A stretch of 64,000 bases of DNA from Actinomycetes bacterium (GTDB lineage Bacteria; Actinomycetota; Actinomycetes; Actinomycetales; Cellulomonadaceae), in assembly GCA_021778635.1 (NCBI GenBank), contig JAJYCD010000004.1, positions 17,210 through 81,209 of the forward strand. The letters are read 5' to 3'. Numbering within the stretch: position 1 is the stretch's first letter; the number at the start of each line of letters is the position of its first letter. Below, piece after piece: positions 45,139-52,890 of the stretch. A program made the position numbers and the translations under genes. The notes under the pieces were generated by a model. That model was not told the DNA's origin and did no database searches. It worked only from the letters and a program-made list of their open reading frames with translations.

Positions 45139-45242
45139 GCGACCTCCAGAGCGGTGGGGCGGGGGCGACGCAAGGGGCTGCTGTCCGGTGTCCCGGGTCC
45201 GTCCGGAATGCGGGCGGTCGGTTCGTGCTTGTACTCTCCAAG

Positions 45243-45258
45243 ATACCCCAGGGGGTAT
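45243..45258. promoter_or_regulatory. CstR/CsoR-family operator-like palindrome, site 4 (ATACCCCAGGGGGTAT)
   Basis: 26 bp upstream of the rhodanese ATG at 45285, within a divergent intergenic region. Confidence 0.82.
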
Positions 45259-45284
45259 ACACGCGAACCCAAGGAGCCAGATCC

Positions 45285-45608
45285 ATGTCTGAAGTCGTCG
45301 TTGACGCGTTCGCCGCGGCCCACGCGGACGGGGCATTCGTCCTCGATGTCCGCGAGCCCTACGAGTACGTCGGTGGCCACGTCCCCGGTGCTCGCCTCGT
45401 GCCGGTCGGCCAGGTGCCGGCACGGCTGCAGGAGATCCCGCGCAACGAGCGCGTCTACGTCGTGTGCGCGAGCGGGAACCGCAGCCGCGGGGTGACGGAC
45501 CTGCTCCGGAGCGCGGGCTTCGACGCCTACTCCGTGATCGGCGGCACGAGCGCGTGGATCGGCTCCGGGCGTCCCGTGGTGGCCGGTCAGCACCCGAACG
45601 CCGCCTGA
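45285..45608 (+). CDS. Single-domain rhodanese
   Basis: FVLDVREPYEYVGGHVPGARLVPVGQVP...VYVVCASGNRSRGVTDLLRSAGFDAYSVIGGTSAW. Confidence 0.9.
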   Translation: MSEVVVDAFAAAHADGAFVLDVREPYEYVGGHVPGARLVPVGQVPARLQEIPRNERVYVVCASGNRSRGVTDLLRSAGFDAYSVIGGTSAWIGSGRPVVAGQHPNAA

Positions 45609-45692
45609 CCGCACGGCCGCGCGGCGCACCGTCGACCTGTGTCCGTCGCGATCCCCTCACGATCCCTCCCGTCTGAGAAGGAACACGTCCTC

Positions 45693-47069
45693 ATGAGCCC
45701 CAGCATCATCGTGATCGACACGCCGTCCCTCGGCGACCGCAGCTACCTCGTGCACGACGGCCAGGTCGGGTTCGTCGTCGACCCCCAGCGGGACACCGAC
45801 CGGGTCCTCGCCGCCGCTGCCGACGCCGGCATCCGGATCACCCATGTCCTCGAGACGCACATCCACAACGACTACGTCACCGGTGGGTACGCCCTCGCCC
45901 AGCAGACGGGCGCGGAGTACCTGGTCAACGCCGACGACGTCGTCTCGTTCGACCGGGTGCCGGTGCACGACGGCGACCTGATCGACGTCAGCCCGACGCT
46001 GCAGGTGCGCGTGATCCACACGCCCGGTCACACGTTCACCCACCTCTCGTACGCCCTCGAAGGGTCCGAGCCGGTCGTGTTCTCCGGTGGGTCGCTGCTC
46101 TACGGCTCCACCGGGCGTCCCGACCTGCTCGGCGCGTCCCACACGCACGAGCTCGCCCACCACCAGTACGCCTCGGCGCACCGGCTCGCCCACGAGCTCC
46201 CGGACGAGACGCAGGTCATGCCGACCCACGGGTTCGGCAGCTTCTGCTCGGCGACCACGACCACCGCCGGTGCCACCGGGTCCACGATCGGCCAGGAGAA
46301 GCTGTTCAACCCGGCACTGAGCAAGGACGAGGAGGCGTACGTCGCCGAGATCGTGGCCGGGCTCGACGCGTACCCGGCCTACTACGTCCACATGGGTCCC
46401 GCGAACTCCGCCGGACCCGTCGCAGCCGACCTCAGCGCGCCGCAGCAGGCCGACAAGACCGAGCTCCGGCGTCGACTCGACGCGGGGGAGTGGCTCGTCG
46501 ACCTCCGCACCCGGACCGCCTTCGCCGCCGGTCACGTGCCGGGGACGTTCAACGTCGGCCTCGACGGGCAGTTCTCGACCTACCTCGGATGGCTGATCCC
46601 GTGGGGCACCCCGGTCACGCTGCTCGGTGACACGCCGGAGCAGGTGGCGGAGGCCCAGCGCGAGCTGGTGCGGATCGGCATCGACTCGCCGGCCGCCGCA
46701 GCGACCGGCGCGCCCGAGGACTGGACGGACGGCCCGCTCGGGCAGCTCCAGCTCGCGAGCTTCGCCGATCTGGAGCAGGTGCGGCACCACCGCGAGGTCG
46801 TCGTGCTCGACGTGCGGCGCCTGAGCGAGTGGCGCGAGTCGCACATCGACGGGGCGGTCCACATCCCGCTGCACTCGCTGCTCGAACGTCTGGCCGACGT
46901 CCCGCGAGCAGAGATCTGGATCCACTGCGCGGGTGGCTACCGGGCCTCGATCGCCGCGTCGTTCCTCCTGGCGAACGGGCACCACGTCGTCTCGGTCAAC
47001 GGGTCGTTCGCCGAGAGCGCCGCTGCGGCGGGTCTCCCTCTGGTGTCGGAGCTGGTCGCCCAGGCCTGA
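45693..47069 (+). CDS. Persulfide dioxygenase (MBL-fold) fused to two rhodanese domains (CstB-like)
   Basis: HVLETHIHNDYVTGGYALAQQTGAEYLV; HTPGHTFTHLSY; first rhodanese domain lacks the Cys loop, second has WIHCAGGYRASIAASFLLANGHHVVSVNGSF. Confidence 0.9.
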   Translation: MSPSIIVIDTPSLGDRSYLVHDGQVGFVVDPQRDTDRVLAAAADAGIRITHVLETHIHNDYVTGGYALAQQTGAEYLVNADDVVSFDRVPVHDGDLIDVSPTLQVRVIHTPGHTFTHLSYALEGSEPVVFSGGSLLYGSTGRPDLLGASHTHELAHHQYASAHRLAHELPDETQVMPTHGFGSFCSATTTTAGATGSTIGQEKLFNPALSKDEEAYVAEIVAGLDAYPAYYVHMGPANSAGPVAADLSAPQQADKTELRRRLDAGEWLVDLRTRTAFAAGHVPGTFNVGLDGQFSTYLGWLIPWGTPVTLLGDTPEQVAEAQRELVRIGIDSPAAAATGAPEDWTDGPLGQLQLASFADLEQVRHHREVVVLDVRRLSEWRESHIDGAVHIPLHSLLERLADVPRAEIWIHCAGGYRASIAASFLLANGHHVVSVNGSFAESAAAAGLPLVSELVAQA

Positions 47070-47149
47070 ACCCCCGCGACCTCCCGCCCGATCCCACCGC
47101 GGGCGGCGCCGTCCCGGCGCCGTCCGCACCCCCACAGCAAGGACTCCAC

Positions 47150-47971
47150 GTGCTCGCGCTCGTCATCCCCGTCGGTCTGCTCATCGGTCTCAGCCTCGGT
47201 GCGCTCGGTGGCGGAGGGTCGATCCTCGCCGTGCCGGCGTTGGTCTACCTCTTCGGCCAGAGCTCGCACGCGGCGACGACGGGCTCGTTGCTCATCGTGG
47301 GGACGACGTCGCTCGTCGGGGCGCTGCCGCACCGTCGGGCCGGGCGGGTCAGCCTTGCCAAGGGGGTGGTGTTCGGCTTCCTCGGCATCGTGGGGTCCTA
47401 CATCGGGTCACGGTTCTCCACCGCGGTTCCCCAGGACGTCCTGCTCGCCGCCTTCTCGGTGCTGATCCTGTTCGTGGCGATCCTGATGATCCGGCGCCAG
47501 CGCCGGCAGACCGTCCCGGCGGACCGACCGGCGGCGGACCGGACCGTCACGGAGGCCCCAGCGGTCGCCTTCCGCCCTCGCCTCACGTGCGACTGCCGCC
47601 GCGTGGCCAGGATCGTGCTCACGGCGACGACCGTCGGCCTCCTCACCGGCTTCTTCGGGGTCGGCGGCGGCTTCGCCGTGGTCCCCGCGCTCGTGCTCGC
47701 GCTCGGGCTGTCGATGCCGGTGGCCGTCGGCACGTCGCTGCTCGTGATCGGCATCAACAGCGTCACGGCGCTCGCGTTCCGGCTGGACCAGGGCTTCGAC
47801 CTGGACTGGACGGTGATCGGGCTCTTCACCGCCGCTGCCGTGCTCGGCGGACTGCTGGGCAACCGGGTGGTCTCCCGGGTCAACCCGGCACGGCTGAGCC
47901 AGGCGTTCGCGATCCTCCTGGTGGGCGTCGCGCTGTACACCGCTGCGAGGAGCGTCCCGCAGCTGTTCTGA
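47150..47971 (+). CDS. TauE/SafE-family sulfite exporter
   Basis: IPVGLLIGLSLGALGGGGSILAVPALVYLFGQSSHAATTGSLLIVG...GFFGVGGGFAVVPALVLALGLSMPVAVGTSLLVIGINS. Confidence 0.88.
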   Translation: MLALVIPVGLLIGLSLGALGGGGSILAVPALVYLFGQSSHAATTGSLLIVGTTSLVGALPHRRAGRVSLAKGVVFGFLGIVGSYIGSRFSTAVPQDVLLAAFSVLILFVAILMIRRQRRQTVPADRPAADRTVTEAPAVAFRPRLTCDCRRVARIVLTATTVGLLTGFFGVGGGFAVVPALVLALGLSMPVAVGTSLLVIGINSVTALAFRLDQGFDLDWTVIGLFTAAAVLGGLLGNRVVSRVNPARLSQAFAILLVGVALYTAARSVPQLF

Positions 47972-47990
47972 GCCGTTGTCCCGGACCGGT

Positions 47991-48032
47991 CGTCCCGGCT
48001 CGGCTGTCCCGGCTCGCCTGCCCCGGCTCGGC
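47991..48032. repeat. 3 x 14-bp degenerate tandem repeat (TGTCCCGGCTCGGC)
   Basis: CGTCCCGGCTCGGC / TGTCCCGGCTCGCC / TGCCCCGGCTCGGC directly after the exporter stop codon. Confidence 0.75.
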
Positions 48033-48210
48033 GTGCTGGCGCGAGGGCGGCCCGTCGGCTGACCGGCGGGTTCGCTTCCGTCGCCACCGACGAGTGTGCG
48101 ACGCTGCTGCCGCGGGTCGGCCGGGCGTTCCGGTCGCGGCGCGGGTCGTGGCGGTGTGCCACGGATCAGGTCGCGTGCGACGCCCGCGTCGACGACGGAG
48201 GGCTGGGGCC

Positions 48211-49716
48211 ATGGCACACGGCGGACGCGGACCGCGCGACGGCGTTCAGCTGATCGCGTACGCGGACAGGTTCGGTGGGACGCTGGCCGCGCTCCGTGGT
48301 GTCCTGGACGGGCAGCTCGCCGGTGTGTTCGCCGGGGTGCACGTGCTGCCGTTCTTCACGCCGTACGACGGGGCCGACGCGGGGTTCGACCCGGTGGACC
48401 ACACCCAGGTCGATCCCCGGCTCGGCACGTGGGACGACCTGCGGTCGCTGGGCGACGAGTATGCCGTGATGGTGGACCTGATCGTCAACCACGTCTCGGC
48501 CGACTCGGCCGAGTTCCGTGACGTGTGCGCGCGTGGTGACGCCTCTCCGCACGCGGCGATGTTCCTGACGATGGCGGACGTGTACCCGGACGGTGCCGAC
48601 GAGGCCGAGCTCGTGGGCATCTACCGCCCGCGACCCGGTCTGCCGTTCACGGTCATGACGCTCGGTGGACGGCGTCGGCTGGTGTGGACCACGTTCACGA
48701 GCCAGCAGATCGACCTGAACCTCGGCTCGGCGGCGGGCCGCGGGTATCTGGACCGGGTGCTGTCGACCCTCGCCGAGGGTGGGGTGTCGATGGTGCGCCT
48801 GGACGCGGTCGGGTACGCGATCAAGACCGCGGGCACGTCGTCGTTCATGACGCCGGAGACGTTCGCGTTCATCGACGAGCTGACCACCCAGGCGCGCGGG
48901 CTCGGTGTGGAGGTTCTCGTCGAGATCCACGCGCACTTCGAGCGGCAGATCGCGATCGGCTCGGTGGTCGACCGGGTGTACGACTTCGCGCTGCCGCCGC
49001 TGCTGCTGCACGGGCTCTACACCGGAGACGTCGCGCCGCTGCGGCGGTGGCTCGACGTGCGCCCGATGAATGCGGTGACCGTCCTGGACACGCACGACGG
49101 CATCGGGGTGGTCGACGTCGGCCCGGACCAGCTGGGCGATCGTCGTCCGGGCCTGCTGACCCCGGAGCAGGTGCACGACCTCGTCGAGGGGATCCACACG
49201 CACTCCGGCGGGCAGTCCCGGCAGGCCACCGGATGGGCCGCGTCGAACCTGGACGTCTACCAGGTCAACTGCACCTACTACGACGCGCTGGGACGGGACG
49301 ACGGCGCGTACCTGCTCGCGCGCGCGATCCAGCTCTTCACTCCCGGCATCCCGCAGATCTACTACGTCGGGCTGCTCGCCGGTGCGAACGACATGGACCT
49401 GCTCGCGCGTTCAGGCGTCGGTCGCGACATCAACCGGCATCGCTACACGGTGGCCGAGATCCTGGCCGAGCTCGACCGCCCCGTCGTCGCGGCGCTGGTC
49501 GGACTGATCCGGTTCCGCAACACGCACCCGGCGTTCGGTGGCGCGGCGAGCATCGGCGGTGACGGGTCCGAGCTCGTCCTCACGTGGACGTCGGGCGACC
49601 AGTCGGCGACCTTGACCGCCGACCTGGCCTCTCGCCGCGCGGTGCTGACGTGGACCGACGTCGACGGGTCCGTCCGGACCCGCACCGACCTTCTCGAGTT
49701 CGCCACGACGCCCTGA
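48211..49716 (+). CDS. Sucrose phosphorylase-family GH13 enzyme
   Basis: VQLIAYADRFGGTL...GVHVLPFFTPYDGADAGFDPVDHTQVDPRLGTWDD, SMVRLDAVGYAIKTAGTSSFMTPETF, VDRVYDFALPPLLLHGLYTG, NAVTVLDTHDGIGVVDVG; very close to Bifidobacterium-type sucrose phosphorylase. Confidence 0.92.
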   Translation: MAHGGRGPRDGVQLIAYADRFGGTLAALRGVLDGQLAGVFAGVHVLPFFTPYDGADAGFDPVDHTQVDPRLGTWDDLRSLGDEYAVMVDLIVNHVSADSAEFRDVCARGDASPHAAMFLTMADVYPDGADEAELVGIYRPRPGLPFTVMTLGGRRRLVWTTFTSQQIDLNLGSAAGRGYLDRVLSTLAEGGVSMVRLDAVGYAIKTAGTSSFMTPETFAFIDELTTQARGLGVEVLVEIHAHFERQIAIGSVVDRVYDFALPPLLLHGLYTGDVAPLRRWLDVRPMNAVTVLDTHDGIGVVDVGPDQLGDRRPGLLTPEQVHDLVEGIHTHSGGQSRQATGWAASNLDVYQVNCTYYDALGRDDGAYLLARAIQLFTPGIPQIYYVGLLAGANDMDLLARSGVGRDINRHRYTVAEILAELDRPVVAALVGLIRFRNTHPAFGGAASIGGDGSELVLTWTSGDQSATLTADLASRRAVLTWTDVDGSVRTRTDLLEFATTP

Positions 49717-49733
49717 CCGCCGTCGGCGGGTGC

Positions 49734-50681
49734 TCACGTGACGGTGATGGTGCGGGAGTCGCTCATCGGCGTCCCGCCCTCGCCGTCGGAGAGGTCCTCC
49801 TCGGTGACGACGACCGTGTAGGAGCCGGGGTCGAGCGGCACGGCGAACGAGTACGGCGCGAACGTCTGACCTTCCGACGTCATGGTGAAGCCCGAGCGGA
49901 CCGTCGCACCGCCCGCGTCGAGGACGGCCCACGCGAGGGTCGCCTCGAAGACCGCCGCGTCGCCGGACACGGTGACCGGTGACGCGCTCACGGTCCCCTC
50001 GGTCGGTCGGTCGATCTGGACCAGCAGCCGGACGTCGAGCGGGTCGGCGCGTGTGACCGGAGCGTCCCACGCGACGGCTCCCCAGAGCTCGCCGGCCGGG
50101 CTCCCGTCGATCGTCAGCATCACCGGCGCCGCTGGCTGGCCGGCCGCGTCGGTGACGGTGTAGACGAGCTGCTGGATCATCAACGCGGCACCCGCCGAGC
50201 CGACCTGCGCGGTCCGCGCATCGGCGGACAGGTCGACGACGATGGTCCCGGAGCTCTGGTGCACATCGAGCACCGTGGTCGACCGGTTCCAGGTGCCGGC
50301 GTAGTCGGGGTCGGTCGGCCCGGCGATCATCGCCTCGACGGCAGAGCGGACCGGGTCGGCCGTCCGCACCGCGCGGAGCTCGCGCGCGAGCCGGAAGCCG
50401 GTTCGGGTGTCGACCAGGAAGTAGGCCGGCACGTCGACCGGCGGACCTGTCGGCGTCGCGGTGGAGGGCGTCGTCGCGGTGGAGGTCGGCGTCGGGACGG
50501 TCGCCGTGGGGCGAGCCGAGGTCGCGGGTGACGCGCTCGGCTCACTCGTCGAGCACCCGGCCAGCACGGTGATCGCGACGGTCAGCGCCGCGATCACGAG
50601 AAGCCGGCCGACACGGTACGGCGAGCGTACGTGGTACTTCCTTGTCGGCATTCGCAGCCCGATGTCGCGCATGAGGCACAT
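49734..50681 (-). CDS. GerMN / Gmad2-type lipoprotein
   Basis: VITVLAGCSTSEPSA lipobox, Thr/Pro-rich linker, sporulation/spore germination-like middle and Gmad2-like C-terminal Ig-like domain. Confidence 0.75.
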   Translation of the reverse strand: MCLMRDIGLRMPTRKYHVRSPYRVGRLLVIAALTVAITVLAGCSTSEPSASPATSARPTATVPTPTSTATTPSTATPTGPPVDVPAYFLVDTRTGFRLARELRAVRTADPVRSAVEAMIAGPTDPDYAGTWNRSTTVLDVHQSSGTIVVDLSADARTAQVGSAGAALMIQQLVYTVTDAAGQPAAPVMLTIDGSPAGELWGAVAWDAPVTRADPLDVRLLVQIDRPTEGTVSASPVTVSGDAAVFEATLAWAVLDAGGATVRSGFTMTSEGQTFAPYSFAVPLDPGSYTVVVTEEDLSDGEGGTPMSDSRTITVT

Positions 50682-50772
50682 CCCGTGGGCTGCCCCGACC
50701 GGGACGCTCCTGGTGACGGGTCGCCCTCACCTCAGTCTGGCACCGTCACGTGCTCGCGGCCATGCGGACCGC

Positions 50773-52239
50773 TCAGGTCTGCGGAGCCAGCAGCCAGTCC
50801 ATCGCCTGCCGTGCCGTCCACCCGTGCGGGTGCAGCTCCGCGAGGCGGCGTGCGCCGTCGAGGTCGGCACCGAGCGTGATGAGCGCCTCCTCGGTGTAGC
50901 CGTCCGTACGCGTCTGGCCGAGGCCGATGTTCGCCGTCAACGAGTTGCACAGGCAGGCCCGACCGTCGGTGTCCGCCGCGGTGCCGCCCTTGCGCACGTG
51001 CAGGTGCACGGGCTCGGCGGGGCAGCGGTAGCCGACGGACCCGGTGTCGCGGACGAACGCTGTCCGCAGGTAGCCGAGGTCGCACAGCCGCGGACGGTCG
51101 GCGCTCGTGGTCGCGTCGGAGAGCGTGCCGGGGAGCTGCGCGACCTTGAACGGGAACCCGGTCGGTGACGCCAACGGATCGGTGCGCACCTCGAGCGTGC
51201 CGGCCCGCAGGAGCTCACGGAGCTGGGAACGCAGGGCCGGCGTGAGACCGGACTCGTCGGCCAGCGCGAAGAGCGTGCCGATCTGGACGCCGACGGCGCC
51301 GCTCGCCCGGGCCGCGGCGATCCCCTCGGGCGTGCCGTAGGACCCGGCGAGCCAGAACGGCAGCCCGACCTCGGCGACCTTGGCGAGGTCGGCCGCGTCG
51401 CGGGGGCCGAAGACCGGTTGCCCGAGGTCGTCGAACGTGGGGCGCCCTCGCGGGGGAGCGTTGTGGCCGCCGGCGCCGGGGCCCTCGACGACGAATCCCT
51501 CGGGGCGGATCTGGGCGTCGCGCGCGAGGTACGCGGCCAGGGCGTGGGCCGAGACGATCGCGACGAAGGCCGGGCGCCGGATCGTCGGGAGGTCCGGCCC
51601 GAGGAGCGCGTGCGGGTCGAGGTCCACCGTGTGCGTGCCCGCGTCGGCTCCGGTCACGTCGATCGCGAGGCGCACCGGACGATGCTCTGACAGCTCGTCC
51701 AGCAGGCGCGGGATGTCGCGCGGGATGCCGGCACCCATGAGGACGACGTCGACCCCGGCCAGCATCGCGCCGTAGGCGGCCGCCGGGGTGGCCATCTGGA
51801 CCTTCTCGAGGAAGTTGATCCCGACCGGGCCGGTGTGTCCCTGCTTCGCGAGCCACACCTCGACGAAGTTCGCGACCACCGCGAGCTCCTGCGCCGCCTG
51901 GTTCTGACGGAGTGCGAGGCGCGGGACGGGGGAGTACGGGGTCCCGTCGGGTCGGCCGCCGGAGCGGTAGTAGCGCTCGAGCACCCGCGCGGCTGTCGCA
52001 GGGACCGGGAAGGCCCCGAGCGCACGTCGGACGGCGCCGTCGAGATCGCCGTCCTGCAGGCGGCGCGCGACCACGAGATCGAGAGCGGTTCCGGAGACGA
52101 CGCCGAGGTTCCCGCTGCGAGCAACCTCCGCGGCGAGGCGCCACGAGGAGACGCCGACGCCCATGCCGCCCTGGATCACGACGGGAAGGGGGAGGACGGG
52201 GAGGCGGGTCGTGCGGGACGTGACGGTGGCGGCTGTCAT
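50773..52239 (-). CDS. Nitronate monooxygenase family protein
   Basis: PVVIQGGMGVGVSSWRLAAEVARSGNLGVVSGTALDLVVARRLQDGD, VEGPGAGGHNAPPRG, GVQIGTLFAL; FMN-binding NMO features. Confidence 0.88.
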   Translation of the reverse strand: MTAATVTSRTTRLPVLPLPVVIQGGMGVGVSSWRLAAEVARSGNLGVVSGTALDLVVARRLQDGDLDGAVRRALGAFPVPATAARVLERYYRSGGRPDGTPYSPVPRLALRQNQAAQELAVVANFVEVWLAKQGHTGPVGINFLEKVQMATPAAAYGAMLAGVDVVLMGAGIPRDIPRLLDELSEHRPVRLAIDVTGADAGTHTVDLDPHALLGPDLPTIRRPAFVAIVSAHALAAYLARDAQIRPEGFVVEGPGAGGHNAPPRGRPTFDDLGQPVFGPRDAADLAKVAEVGLPFWLAGSYGTPEGIAAARASGAVGVQIGTLFALADESGLTPALRSQLRELLRAGTLEVRTDPLASPTGFPFKVAQLPGTLSDATTSADRPRLCDLGYLRTAFVRDTGSVGYRCPAEPVHLHVRKGGTAADTDGRACLCNSLTANIGLGQTRTDGYTEEALITLGADLDGARRLAELHPHGWTARQAMDWLLAPQT

Positions 52240-52251
52240 GCGAGCACCCTC

Positions 52252-52797
52252 TCATTTCCTACGGTGGCGTAGGTTACTGAACCGTAGGTTACGTTCGCGC
52301 GAGCCCACCCGGGACCAAAGTCCTAGGTGCACCGTAGCGCTTGCGTTCGTGCTGGTCAGGGCCTCGGCGTCCTGACCGCTCGCGCCCGGGGCGATCGCGG
52401 CGGCCACGTCGCCGTACCCGACCGGGGGCCGATCGTGCACGAGCCGTGCCGTCGCCGCGAGCACCCGACGGGCGGCGACATCGACCGTGGCGGCGAACGC
52501 CGGGTCGGAGCGCGCACGTCGCACCACCGCGGCGACCTTCTCGGGTAGGACGGCGGGAGTGCCGGAGGCGAGAGCGATGTCGTACCCGGCGTCGATGGTC
52601 CTGACGGCGCGGGCGCCAGGTGACCAGCCGGTGACCGGCGTCGTCGCCGAGAGGGCGTCGGTGACCACCAGTCCGTCGAACCCGAGAGCGTCGCGCAGCA
52701 GGCCCGGCAGAGGGCGCGCGGGGGGTCGGGAGGCGATCGGGCGCCGGCCGAGCGGGGATGGGTGAAGGCCCAGGTCGGATGGGTATGTTGCCCTCAT
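52252..52797 (-). pseudogene. Truncated GH3-family (NagZ-like) glycosidase remnant
   Basis: LLRDALGFDGLVVTDALSATTPVTGWSPGARAVRTIDAGYDIALASG...VDVAARRVLAATARLVHD matches only the C-terminal part of GH3 beta-N-acetylglucosaminidases; most of the catalytic barrel is missing. Confidence 0.65.
52258..52292. promoter_or_regulatory. Palindrome plus direct-repeat cluster upstream of the nitronate monooxygenase gene
   Basis: CCTACG-GTGG-CGTAGG (52258-52273) and two CGTAGGTTAC copies (52268-52277, 52283-52292) 15 bp apart. Confidence 0.6.
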
Positions 52798-52890
52798 GTC
52801 ACGTCAACCCGCGAGGGAACGGCGGTGCCGCGCCGGCGCGAACGAGCGCGCCGCCGAGCCGGCAGCGGCGCCCCTCTCGCGAGGCTCGGC

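Noticed and set aside
52773-52783. GGATGGGTATG as another regulon site
   Set aside because: Only GGGTAT matches; no C-tract arm within the required spacing
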